A DNA stretch of 64,000 nucleotides from positions 15,683 to 79,682 of the forward strand of contig JBOGOC010000027.1 in assembly GCA_050747525.1 (NCBI GenBank), in the 5' to 3' direction. Shown here piece by piece: positions 17,268 through 27,894 of the stretch (positions within the stretch are counted from its first letter, which is position 1; each line of letters opens with the position of its first letter). This stretch comes from JBOGOC01 sp050747525. GTDB taxonomy: Bacteria > Acidobacteriota > Polarisedimenticolia > JACPZX01 > DASXTC01. The notes beneath the pieces are model-generated. The model did no database searches and was not told where the DNA came from. It worked only from the letters and a program-made list of their open reading frames with translations. Made by a program: the position numbers and the translations under genes.

Positions 17268-20141
17268 ATGTCCTTCATGGCAGCGGGATCCTGGCGCCGA
17301 CCGCGGGTCCTGGCCGCGACCGCGGCCGGCCTTCTGGGACTGTACGCCCTCGCCGGATTCTTCCTGGTCCCGTGGATCGCCCGGTCGCAGATCGTGAAGC
17401 TGGCCCGAACGAAGCTCCATCGGGAAGCCACCGTCGAGCGCGTCACCTTCAACCCCTTCACCCTCACCGGCGTCGTCGAAGACCTCGAACTCGCGGACCG
17501 CGACGGGGCGCCCCTGTTCGGAGTCCGGCGCATCACGACCAACTTCCAGGTCTCGGGGCTGTTCCGGCGCGCGTGGCGCTTCCGTGAGATCGCGGTGGAC
17601 GGGCCGTCGGTCCACGCCCGCGTCCTTGCGGACGGCAACCTGAGCGTCGCCGATCTCTTCGAGCCCGATCCCAACGCCCCGGCGGAAGAAGCGGGCGCCC
17701 GGTTGACCCGGCTGATCGTGGATCGGTTCACCCTGAGCCGAGGCCGCGCCGAGTTCACCGACGACTCACGATCCCCTCGATTCATCCAGGTGCTGGAGCC
17801 GCTCGATCTGGAGGTGCGCGACCTGAGCACCATCCCGGACGAGAAGGGGGACCACGGAGTGACCATCGGCCTGGGGAAGGACTCACTGCTGCGATGGACC
17901 GGCAGGCAGACCGTCGATCCTCTGCGGCTCGAAGGGCGCGTGGAGCTGACCAGCATCGCCCTGGGGCGCCTGTGGGAATACGCGGCCCCCGGCCATCCGC
18001 TCGTGGTGTCCGAGGGGCGCGCGGACATCGTTCTGTCCTACGAGGTCCGCCAGACTCCCGAGGGCCCGATGGCGGCGGCGGTGACGGGTGCCACCCTGAA
18101 GGCGCGCGGCATCGTCCTGCGGCCTCTGGATGCGTCGGAGAGCTGGCTCGAGCTTCCCGAAGTGGACGCCTCGGGCATCGATGCCGCCTGGCCGGAATCG
18201 CGTGCCTCGGTGGGGTCGGTGCGCATCACGGGACCCAGGGTGCTGGTGCGCCGCGACCCCGGCGGCGCGATGAACTGGATGGCGGCAGCGCCTTCTGCGG
18301 AATCGGATACCACCGCACCGGAGCCCTTGACGCCGTGGACCGCATCGATCGGGGAGATCGTGGTGCAGGACGGCCAGATCGTAGTGGACGATCGGGCGGT
18401 CTCCCCGGAGACGAAGACGACCCTTTCCGGGGTGGCGCTGCGCCTGGAGAAGGTCTCCACCGACCTCGCGGCCACGGTGAAGGCCGAGCTGACCGCGGCC
18501 ATCAACGCGTCAGGGCAGGCCAGGGTCTCCGGAACGATCGTGCCGGGCCCGCGGACGGCGGAGCTCGACGTGGCTCTCACCGGCCTCGATCTGGCCCCCT
18601 TCGAGCCCTACGCGGTGCGCCTGCCCGGAGCGGAGTTCCGCAGCGGCGTCGCTTCACTGACCGGCAAGCTGAGCGTCACCGAGGGGAAGCCCCGCGCCAG
18701 GTTCGAAGGGACGGCGGCGCTCGACCGGCTGCAGATCGCCGGGGGAGAAGAGCTGCTCGTCGCCACGGAGAGCGCGCGTGCCGTGGGGGTGAAGGCGACC
18801 GTCTCGCCCCATCGGCTCCGTGTCACCCAGGTCCTGCTCGACGGAACGTTCCTGAAGCTGCACATCGATCGCCAGGGGAACCTCAATCTGAGCAGGCTCG
18901 GTGTTCCGGAGGAAGGCGAGGCACCGCCCCCGGCCCCGACTCCCGCCGGCCCCGCAGTCCCCGTGGACATCGGAAAGGTGATCTTCAAGAACGCCGTCGT
19001 GGACTACACCGACGAGAGCCTGATCCTTCCCTTCGGCACGAAGATCCACGCGCTGAACGGAGACATCCGCGACGTCTCGACGACGGCCTCCGCCCCCGCG
19101 CGGGTTGCGCTGGAGGGGCGCATCGCCGAGGAAGGATACGCCCGGTGCGACGGGTTCCTGCGCCTCGCCGACCCCTTCGCGGCCACCGATCTGACCGTCA
19201 TCTTCCGCGGCGTGAAAATGCCCGATCTGACGCCGTACGCGGCCCACTTCGCGGGGTACTCCCTGGAAAGGGGAGTGCTCGACGTGGACGTGCGGTATCG
19301 CGTCCAGGACCTGCACCTGATCGGGGACCATCACATGGTCGCCAAGGACCTGACTCTCGGCCCCAAGGTCGAAGGGGCCGAGGGCCCGGGCCTGCCGGTG
19401 CGTCTTGCGGTGGCGCTGCTCAAGGACAAGGACGGCCGCATCGACCTCGAGGTGCAGGTGGAGGGGACGATCGACTCGCCGGAGTTCAACTACCGCTCGA
19501 TCTTCTGGCAGGCCTTCAAGAAGATCATGGCGAACGTGGCCATGGCGCCGTTTCGGGCCATCGGCCGGCTGTTCGGCAAGGATCAGGAGGACCTCGAGCT
19601 GGTGGGGTTCGCCTCCGGCCGCAGCGAGCTGCCCGCCCCCGAGCAGGAGAAGCTGACCAGGCTGGCCGCCGAGCTGGCGGGCAGGGGGGAGATCTCGCTC
19701 GAGGTCGAGGGGCGCTTCGACCCCTCCACCGACGCGGCGGCCCTGCGCCGCGATCGCCTGGAAGCCCGGATCGACGCGAAGCGCACTCCCGACACGAGCC
19801 TCGACGCGATCCTGGAGGCCCTCTACACGGAGACCTTCTCCAAGGAGCGGCTCGAGGCCGGGCGCCTGGAGCATACGAAGACGGTGGGCGCCTCCCCGAC
19901 CCTGGATGCCGCCACCTTCTACGAAAGCCTGAGCGCGCAGCTTCTGGAGGCCGTGCCGATCGGCGAAGCGGACGTCAGCGCGCTCGCGCGGGCCCGCGCC
20001 GAGGCCATCGCCGCGGCGCTCACTCTTCCCGGAGGGCTCGACCCCGCGCGCGTCGCCATCAAGGACCCGTCGCCGGTCAAGCGCAAGAAGCAGGGCTCGG
20101 ATCTGGTGGCCTCCGAGATGACCATGACCGCCAAGGACTGA
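17268..20141 (+). CDS. DUF748 (AsmA-like) envelope protein
   Basis: The 957-residue protein has one N-terminal transmembrane helix (about residues 14-36) followed by a long periplasmic region. Segments such as LFGVRRITTNFQVSGLFRRA and the repeated beta-rich blocks are typical of DUF748, a relative of the AsmA/TamB-type proteins linked to phospholipid traffic or outer-membrane upkeep. The C-terminal third ends in an OmpA-like or helical Ala/Arg-rich stretch. The ATG at 17268 is preferred because the open frame upstream runs through the radical SAM gene in the wrong register. A TAGAAT box ends 11 bases before it. Its stop is five bases before glycogen phosphorylase, so the two may be co-transcribed although no functional link is known. 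Confidence 0.88.
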   Translation: MSFMAAGSWRRPRVLAATAAGLLGLYALAGFFLVPWIARSQIVKLARTKLHREATVERVTFNPFTLTGVVEDLELADRDGAPLFGVRRITTNFQVSGLFRRAWRFREIAVDGPSVHARVLADGNLSVADLFEPDPNAPAEEAGARLTRLIVDRFTLSRGRAEFTDDSRSPRFIQVLEPLDLEVRDLSTIPDEKGDHGVTIGLGKDSLLRWTGRQTVDPLRLEGRVELTSIALGRLWEYAAPGHPLVVSEGRADIVLSYEVRQTPEGPMAAAVTGATLKARGIVLRPLDASESWLELPEVDASGIDAAWPESRASVGSVRITGPRVLVRRDPGGAMNWMAAAPSAESDTTAPEPLTPWTASIGEIVVQDGQIVVDDRAVSPETKTTLSGVALRLEKVSTDLAATVKAELTAAINASGQARVSGTIVPGPRTAELDVALTGLDLAPFEPYAVRLPGAEFRSGVASLTGKLSVTEGKPRARFEGTAALDRLQIAGGEELLVATESARAVGVKATVSPHRLRVTQVLLDGTFLKLHIDRQGNLNLSRLGVPEEGEAPPPAPTPAGPAVPVDIGKVIFKNAVVDYTDESLILPFGTKIHALNGDIRDVSTTASAPARVALEGRIAEEGYARCDGFLRLADPFAATDLTVIFRGVKMPDLTPYAAHFAGYSLERGVLDVDVRYRVQDLHLIGDHHMVAKDLTLGPKVEGAEGPGLPVRLAVALLKDKDGRIDLEVQVEGTIDSPEFNYRSIFWQAFKKIMANVAMAPFRAIGRLFGKDQEDLELVGFASGRSELPAPEQEKLTRLAAELAGRGEISLEVEGRFDPSTDAAALRRDRLEARIDAKRTPDTSLDAILEALYTETFSKERLEAGRLEHTKTVGASPTLDAATFYESLSAQLLEAVPIGEADVSALARARAEAIAAALTLPGGLDPARVAIKDPSPVKRKKQGSDLVASEMTMTAKD

Positions 20142-20146
20142 GGCCC

Positions 20147-22609
<2,463 letters not shown>

Positions 22610-22627
22610 CGACGGGGCCGGCGCGGC

Positions 22628-23038
22628 TCAGGGGGCAGGTGCGGCCGCCTTGCTCTTGCGCTTCTCCTTCAGCGCCTCTTTCTTCTCTTCGCGGATCTTG
22701 TCCCACTCCTTCATCTGCTCAGGGGTGAGGATCTTCTCCATCTCCTCACGGAAGTGTTCGCGCACCGGGCGCGCCTCCTGCATCATCTGCCTCCTGGCGT
22801 AGCGGGACGTGTCCCCGGCATGCTTCTCGCGGATGGCCTTGAGCTTCTGCGCCTCCTCCCGAACCAGAGGCCTGATCTTCTCCACCTGCTCCGGGGTCAG
22901 CTCGAGACGCTTCTTGAGGTCCTCCATCCGGCGCGCCATCTCCTGCTTCTGCTCGTCGCTGACTTCGGCCGCGCGCGCCGCCGAGGGCAGCAGGACCAGG
23001 CACGCCACCGCGGCGGCCGGCAGCCATCTCGATCTCAC
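22628..23038 (-). CDS. Spy-like (LTXXQ) periplasmic protein, copy 1
   Basis: This small exported helical protein has two repeats of the LTPEQ type (ELTPEQVEKIRPL and ILTPEQMKEWDKI), as in Spy/CpxP-type periplasmic chaperones or metal-responsive proteins. A Sec signal peptide ends near SAARA. I chose the GTG at 23038, which overlaps the stop of the upstream barrel gene as GTGA and has GGGGAGA upstream. The paralogue at 24323 has the same arrangement. An ATG five codons further upstream (23053) is the alternative. The tail is Lys/Glu-rich. Confidence 0.82.
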   Translation of the reverse strand: MRSRWLPAAAVACLVLLPSAARAAEVSDEQKQEMARRMEDLKKRLELTPEQVEKIRPLVREEAQKLKAIREKHAGDTSRYARRQMMQEARPVREHFREEMEKILTPEQMKEWDKIREEKKEALKEKRKSKAAAPAP

Positions 23039-23805
23039 GCCCCATCTCCCCATGCGAACGTGAACCCGACGAAGGGTCCGTAGAACGCGAGGTCCGTTTC
23101 GATGGTCACGTCGTCGTCATCCTCAAACTCGAACTCCAGATGCCGGTACCCGAACCTCAACGTGTACCTGCCCTGCTCGTCGAAGAACACCCCGGCGGAG
23201 GCTTCGGCGTTCCAGCTCAGCTCGGTCCCGCCGGCTCCCACGTCGCCCCGCAGTTGTATATCCCATCGCTTCGCGAAGCCGGCCGACCACCTCGCTCCCA
23301 CGAATCCGTCCAGGTAGGTCTTCGAGGTCTCCACCGTGGTCTCCACGGTGGAAGGAGATGGAAGGGCGACCTCCACGTCCAGGTCCATGCTCAACAGACG
23401 CGTGCCGAACAGGAGGTCGAAGCCGTGCTCCTTGCCCGACGGCCTCCAGAAGGCCGTCGCCTCGGCGATCCAGGTGTCGAGATCCGATTCCGTCTTCGTG
23501 CCCCCGGGAAGCGGGGGCCTGGCGGCGCTGGTGCTTTCGTCGGACAGCCCGGCGAAAAAGGTGTCGCCCAGGAAGCCCCACTCTCCACGGCGCCCCTCGA
23601 ACCTGCCCATCACGGCCATGTCCAGGTCCTCGACCAGATCCGAGAAGCTGACATCCGCAGCCAGGATCGGCTCGTTGTCGACGTCCACGTCCAGGTTGAC
23701 CCCGGTTGCCCACAGATAGGGCGTGACCGACCAGTGCCACTCCGACGCCGCCGCGGGCGTGGCGCACAGCGCCACCGCGGCGCACAACGCAATGCGTTTG
23801 CTCAT
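23035..23805 (-). CDS. Predicted outer-membrane beta-barrel protein
   Basis: The 256-residue protein has a short signal peptide (cleavage near PAAAS) and alternating hydrophobic and polar strands with many aromatic residues, for example WHWSVTPYLWATG and YGPFVGFTFAWGDGA at the very end. It looks like an eight- to twelve-stranded outer-membrane barrel of unknown specificity. A strong AAGGAGG site precedes the ATG, and a TATGAT box lies about 20 bases further upstream. Its stop overlaps the Spy-like gene, so the two form a transcriptional unit. Confidence 0.8.
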   Translation of the reverse strand: MSKRIALCAAVALCATPAAASEWHWSVTPYLWATGVNLDVDVDNEPILAADVSFSDLVEDLDMAVMGRFEGRRGEWGFLGDTFFAGLSDESTSAARPPLPGGTKTESDLDTWIAEATAFWRPSGKEHGFDLLFGTRLLSMDLDVEVALPSPSTVETTVETSKTYLDGFVGARWSAGFAKRWDIQLRGDVGAGGTELSWNAEASAGVFFDEQGRYTLRFGYRHLEFEFEDDDDVTIETDLAFYGPFVGFTFAWGDGA

Positions 23806-23930
23806 GGGTGCCTGCCTCCTTGAGAAGGGGCACCATCATAGCGTGATTGTGAAGCGGGTGCGGGAGGTGGGGAGGAACGGGGCGGTCCGGGAGCCGACGA
23901 CGAGGGCTCCGGGACCGTCCCGTGGTGCGG

Positions 23931-24323
23931 CTAAGTCTTCAACATCTTCTTGACTTCTTCCTCCCGCTCTTTCTTGATCTTGTTCCACTCCTTCATCTGA
24001 TCCTTGTCGAGGATCTTCTCGATCCGCTCGTTGAAGTCCTTCCTGACGGGCTCGATTTCCTTGGACATCTCATGGCGCGCATGATGCGAGGTGTCACCCT
24101 CGTATTTCTGGGTGATGGCCTTCATCTTCTGCACCTCTTCCTGCACCACGGGCTTGAGCTGCTCCACCTGGGGATCCGTGAGCTGCAGGCGTTCCTTGAG
24201 TTTCGCCATCCGAGTGGCAATGTCCATGTTCATCTCGTCGGGCGTCTGGGCCACGGCCGGCAGAACAAAGACGCACATCACGGCGAAAGACAGCGCGAGG
24301 GTGGTAAGACGCCGCTGGATCAT
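23931..24323 (-). CDS. Spy-like (LTXXQ) periplasmic protein, copy 2
   Basis: The 130-residue protein is a clear paralogue of copy 1. They share signal peptide placement, the block beginning RMAKLKERLQLT, the segment GDTSHHARHEM against GDTSRYARRQM, and the ending EKILDKDQMKEWNKIKKE. A Sec signal peptide ends at PAVAQ. The ATG at 24323 has the GGAGATGGAAA leader shared with copy 1. The frame is open 32 codons upstream, but that stretch overlaps a decayed barrel gene. The role is likely periplasmic stress or metal response, by family resemblance only. Confidence 0.85.
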   Translation of the reverse strand: MIQRRLTTLALSFAVMCVFVLPAVAQTPDEMNMDIATRMAKLKERLQLTDPQVEQLKPVVQEEVQKMKAITQKYEGDTSHHARHEMSKEIEPVRKDFNERIEKILDKDQMKEWNKIKKEREEEVKKMLKT

Positions 24324-24415
24324 TTTCCATCTCCACAAGCAAACGTGAACCCGAAGGACGGCCCCGGGAACACAAGGTTCGACGGCTGCATCGTCGTAAT
24401 CCGGCAGCACGAACT
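24320..24415 (-). pseudogene. Relic C-terminus of a second barrel gene
   Basis: Reading the minus strand in the frame that ends TGA at 24320 gives NLVFPGPSFGFTFACGDGK followed by stop. This aligns with the end of the barrel protein at 23035, DLAFYGPFVGFTFAWGDGA followed by stop. The DNA of the two ends is also alike over about 50 bases. An in-frame stop lies about 32 codons upstream, and nothing else of the barrel remains. The relic stop overlaps the Spy-like start as ATGA, mirroring the intact pair. This indicates a tandem duplication of the barrel and Spy unit followed by loss of one barrel. Confidence 0.7.
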
Positions 24416-24565
24416 TCATGGAAGCAGATCGCCGGGCCCGGGACCAGTAGGGTTCACACCGAGGGGGATGAACCCGGGGGCACCCGGAGCCCGGACGTAA
24501 CAGGAATGCGGGATGGGACCTGGTGTCCCGTCAGTACTTCCCCGTGGACTTCCTGGCTTCCAGGA

Positions 24566-25786
24566 TCAGGATCCCGCCCCCGGCGGCGTCTGCACCGTCT
24601 CCAGCTCGAACCCGGGCGGCGCCGTCTCCCACGGATAGCCTTTCGAGGCCATTCCGTAGCCCACGTCGAAGAGCGCCTTCATGTACTCGGGGTCGAAGTC
24701 TTCCTTGTGGACCACGTTGAAGGAGCCGGGGATTCGGGCAAGGTGAAAGTCCACGCTGTCCCGCCGGGACGTCGCGTAGATGCGGTACAGGTCCCCGATC
24801 CCCTGGTTGTGGATGAGGCTGGAGATGGCGCGCCCGGCGATCGAGAGCACGCGGCGCTCCACGTCTGCCCATTCGGGGTCGAGCCGCGAGTTGCGTATGA
24901 CATAGAGGTTCCTCTCGCGCTGGAGCCCGTGCTCGCGCGCCAGAGCTCCGAGCTGGAGCGAGGGTGGATAGGCGAAGACCTGGGCTGAAGTGCCGCCGTC
25001 CACGTGCATCTCCTCATAGCGCTTTCCACCCGCTTCCACCTGGATCATGGTGGGGGGGAAGGCCCCCGGAATGGCCGCCGAGGCCATCATGATCCTTCGG
25101 AACAGGTCGATAGCCGCCGGATCCTTGCTTTCCGCGATCTTCGTCATGTTCCAGATGACCCCCTGCCGGGCGTCCAGATCGCAGGTCCCGATCAGAAGGA
25201 GGCGTCCCTTCCGGCTCTCCGCGGCGACGGAGTCCAGCATCTCGCGGTTCACCTGACGCCCGAGCTGGTTCCAGAGCGGCGTGTTGTCCGCCATGGCGTC
25301 GCTGGTCACCGCCGCCAGCACGCTGCGCTTGATCAGGATGTCCTTGGAGGAAATGCCGGTGTAGAGCGACTTCAGCCTGGCGTCGTAGGCCGGGCCCAGG
25401 AACGCGAAGGGCGCGATCAGCCCCCCCGTGCTGATGCCTGTCACCACCTTGAAGACGGGCCGATCGCCTGCCGAGGACCAGCCGTTGAGCAGCCCGGCCC
25501 CGAACGCCCCCTTGTCGCCGCCACCCGAGATGGCCAGGAACGATGAGGGTGGGAGCGTCCCCTGAACCCCCTGCGCGGTGAGGGCGGCCTGCTCGCGCTC
25601 GACCGACTCGAGCGCATCACGCGTGAGAGCGTCCAGGTGGCCGGGGCGGTACCGCACACCGTGCAGTCCGGGGATTTCCGCCTGGGCCTGCAGCTCGGGC
25701 GGGACCGCCGGGAGCCGGGCTGGACGGGAGCAGCCCGCGACGAAGAACAGGATCACGGCCGCGCAGGCCGGCGAGAGTCGTTTCAC
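24566..25786 (-). CDS. Patatin-like phospholipase lipoprotein
   Basis: This 406-residue protein has a lipoprotein signal with C19 in FFVAGC, so it is probably attached to the periplasmic side of a membrane. The patatin fold is shown by the oxyanion loop SGGGDKGAFG, the nucleophile motif GISTGG (S119) and the catalytic aspartate in VDGGT (D263). It would hydrolyse acyl ester bonds in lipids. Its start overlaps the stop of the upstream alpha/beta hydrolase by four bases, which suggests that two lipid or ester hydrolases are made together. Downstream, a short TCCTGG/CCAGGA hairpin is visible but has no T-tract. Confidence 0.9.
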   Translation of the reverse strand: MKRLSPACAAVILFFVAGCSRPARLPAVPPELQAQAEIPGLHGVRYRPGHLDALTRDALESVEREQAALTAQGVQGTLPPSSFLAISGGGDKGAFGAGLLNGWSSAGDRPVFKVVTGISTGGLIAPFAFLGPAYDARLKSLYTGISSKDILIKRSVLAAVTSDAMADNTPLWNQLGRQVNREMLDSVAAESRKGRLLLIGTCDLDARQGVIWNMTKIAESKDPAAIDLFRRIMMASAAIPGAFPPTMIQVEAGGKRYEEMHVDGGTSAQVFAYPPSLQLGALAREHGLQRERNLYVIRNSRLDPEWADVERRVLSIAGRAISSLIHNQGIGDLYRIYATSRRDSVDFHLARIPGSFNVVHKEDFDPEYMKALFDVGYGMASKGYPWETAPPGFELETVQTPPGAGS

Positions 25787-27318
25787 GGAATTGCCTCCTT
25801 GATGCCTCGAGATACAGTGGGCGCGTCAGCCTCGAGGGCGGCCAGGACGCGGTCACGCATGACCGGGAAGAAAGGGTTGCTGCGCAGGCGGGCAAGGTTG
25901 CCCAGCGGGACCACGAGAGCCCCCGCTTCGCCCCGCACGGTCAGCGCGCCGAGCGGATACGGGGGCATGTCGGTGCCTCGTGGCTCGATGCCGTAGACCG
26001 GATCGTCCCCCGGGAAAGGCAGGGCCACGTGCCCGAGAGAGAGGATGCCGGGCGGCCAGAAGAGTCCCAGATCGCTCTTGAGCGTCTCGCGCGAGCCCTC
26101 CTCCCGCGTGTAGGCGATCACCTCCCGGGAGTCCGGATCACGGTTCCCAATCCAGCTCAGGCGGAAGGGAAAGGCGGCGGCTGCGCGCACCTGATCCAGG
26201 TCCTGCACGAGCGACGGCGAGAGCAGATCCTGGAGCTTCTCGCTGCGGTTGATGTCGAACACCACCAGCTCGTGGCCGCGTGGCGGGAGCTTCTCGAACA
26301 GGCCGTGCAGCACCTCCGATGTGGTGACCGTGGCGTCGATGAGCGACTGGAACGCCAGCACCCTGGGCATGGCATCCAGGTGAGCCTTGGCGCCCTCGTC
26401 GTCGAGCGCCCGCTGCAGCTCGAGGGTGAGCAGGTGGATCTGGGTGGCCGCGTTCACCGGAAATGAGTTGTACTTGTACGGATCGTATTCCGGAAGAACG
26501 TCCAGCCAGCGCGACTTCTCGAAGTAGGGCAGGAAGGCCAGCCCGGAGACGATCCGTGTCAGCCCGGCCAGCTTCGAGATGCCGATGGCCGGCGAGACGA
26601 GCACCAGCCGCGTGGGCCGCGGCACGGACGTGTCGGTCAGACTGCGCACGCAGTAGAGCGTCGTCAGCGCTCCCCCTGTCGAGTGCCCTCCCACCCAGAA
26701 GGGGCGCCCCTGCCCGGCGCGCTCCGCGACATGGGCCGCCGCCAGCTCCACGGCGGCGTACCAGTCCTGCCAGCGAACGTCGAGGAGCCCCGAGGGGATG
26801 GTGCCGTGCCCCGGGAGCCTGAGCGCCAGCACGTAATACCCATGGTCGCGGAGAAGCTCGGCGAGGGCGCGCATCGAATACGGCGAGTCGCTCAATCCGT
26901 GAACGAGCAAGGCCCCTCCCCGGATGGTCTCCGGGACCAGCTCGAAAGAGCGGTTGTAAGGGGTGTCGAGCGCCAGGCGGGCCGGGACGCTGCCGGGCGT
27001 GTACCTGGACAGCGCGTAGCGATCCGCGGCCGGGGAGTCCATCACCCGCCGGTGCACTTCCATGATCAGGCGGTCTTCGAGCGCGCGGTACTCGTCGAAG
27101 GTGCGTGGCGCGCCGGCGCTCCCGGAGCGGAACTCGGATTCGAGAGCCAGCCGGTGCCACGGCCGGAGGTCGCCGTGGCGGACCCGCGCCTGGACGGCGA
27201 ACACGAGGATGATGGTGGAGGGGATGGCGATCGCCAGGATGATGAGCAGGAATGCGATACGACGGGCCCACCGCGCGAACGTCCCCGCACGCCGCATCAT
27301 CCTGGATCTCCCGTGCAC
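25783..27318 (-). CDS. Membrane-anchored alpha/beta hydrolase
   Basis: The 511-residue protein has a positively charged start and one transmembrane helix (about residues 20-43), then an alpha/beta hydrolase domain. The oxyanion segment GALLVHGLSDSPYSM and the nucleophile elbow GGHSTGG are clear. The domain resembles monoacylglycerol lipase-type hydrolases but is longer than usual, with extra segments in the second half. With the helix at the N-terminus, the catalytic domain is probably periplasmic. It is the first gene of a pair with the patatin lipoprotein. A TAGAAT box lies upstream on the same strand. Confidence 0.85.
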   Translation of the reverse strand: MHGRSRMMRRAGTFARWARRIAFLLIILAIAIPSTIILVFAVQARVRHGDLRPWHRLALESEFRSGSAGAPRTFDEYRALEDRLIMEVHRRVMDSPAADRYALSRYTPGSVPARLALDTPYNRSFELVPETIRGGALLVHGLSDSPYSMRALAELLRDHGYYVLALRLPGHGTIPSGLLDVRWQDWYAAVELAAAHVAERAGQGRPFWVGGHSTGGALTTLYCVRSLTDTSVPRPTRLVLVSPAIGISKLAGLTRIVSGLAFLPYFEKSRWLDVLPEYDPYKYNSFPVNAATQIHLLTLELQRALDDEGAKAHLDAMPRVLAFQSLIDATVTTSEVLHGLFEKLPPRGHELVVFDINRSEKLQDLLSPSLVQDLDQVRAAAAFPFRLSWIGNRDPDSREVIAYTREEGSRETLKSDLGLFWPPGILSLGHVALPFPGDDPVYGIEPRGTDMPPYPLGALTVRGEAGALVVPLGNLARLRSNPFFPVMRDRVLAALEADAPTVSRGIKEAIP

Positions 27319-27350
27319 ACTGAACCGCCGAGAGTGGCATTCTATCCCAG

Positions 27351-27821
27351 ATGACTCCTGTGGGCACCCTCCGGCATCCCCTCGCCAGCGCGAAGGTGAC
27401 GCTCGTCCTCGTCGCGCTCACGGTGGGGATGCTCGCGCTGACCGTGCCAGGCGCGCTGCGCGACGCGCGCGAGCAGGGCGAGATCTACCTGTTCAGCTGG
27501 AGGTTCCTGACCGACATACCCGGCCGGCTGGCCGGCCCCGGCCGGTTCCGGTTCATCCTGCAGCCGGCCATGGCCATCTTCCTCGGTGTCGGGCACGGCA
27601 GGGCGGATGCCCGGATAGGCCAGGGGTTCCGGCTTCTTCCTTCACTGGCCAACCTGGCGCTCATGGCCATCCTGCTGGACGTCGTCTTCCAGTGGGCCAT
27701 CCTGGGTGTGGCGCACCCGTTCGCCGCGCTGGTGGTGGGCCCCGTTCTGATCACCATGCCCTACGTGGCCGCCCGCAGGCTGGCCCGACGGGTCGCTGCC
27801 CGGGGACTGAGAGTCTCTTGA
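27351..27821 (+). CDS. Small membrane protein of unknown function
   Basis: This 156-residue protein has an N-terminal hydrophobic helix (about 16-34) and two or three further hydrophobic segments (about 67-79, 98-118 and 121-140). No domain is recognised. It is divergent from the alpha/beta hydrolase gene with a 32-base gap, so the two promoters must overlap. The start has no convincing ribosome binding site. It has the same codon character as its neighbours. Confidence 0.65.
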   Translation: MTPVGTLRHPLASAKVTLVLVALTVGMLALTVPGALRDAREQGEIYLFSWRFLTDIPGRLAGPGRFRFILQPAMAIFLGVGHGRADARIGQGFRLLPSLANLALMAILLDVVFQWAILGVAHPFAALVVGPVLITMPYVAARRLARRVAARGLRVS

Positions 27822-27830
27822 ATGAAAAAA

Positions 27831-27864
27831 GCCGGCGCATCGGATCTCTGTCCGATGCGCCGGC
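27831..27864 (-). terminator. Intrinsic terminator for the HAF metalloprotease operon
   Basis: A perfect 14-base inverted repeat (left arm GCCGGCGCATCGGA, six-base loop) is followed on the minus strand by a run of six T residues. It lies 30 bases after the stop of the minus-strand HAF protein gene. On the plus strand there is no T-tract, so it probably acts in one direction, with a possible weak effect on the small membrane protein gene that ends just before it. Confidence 0.88.
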
Positions 27865-27894
27865 TGTGAGCCGGTGGCAGGCCCGGCCGAGTGG

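Noticed and set aside
24551..24565. Short hairpin (TCCTGG/CCAGGA) after the patatin gene
   Set aside because: Six-base stem with no T-tract; too weak to call a terminator.
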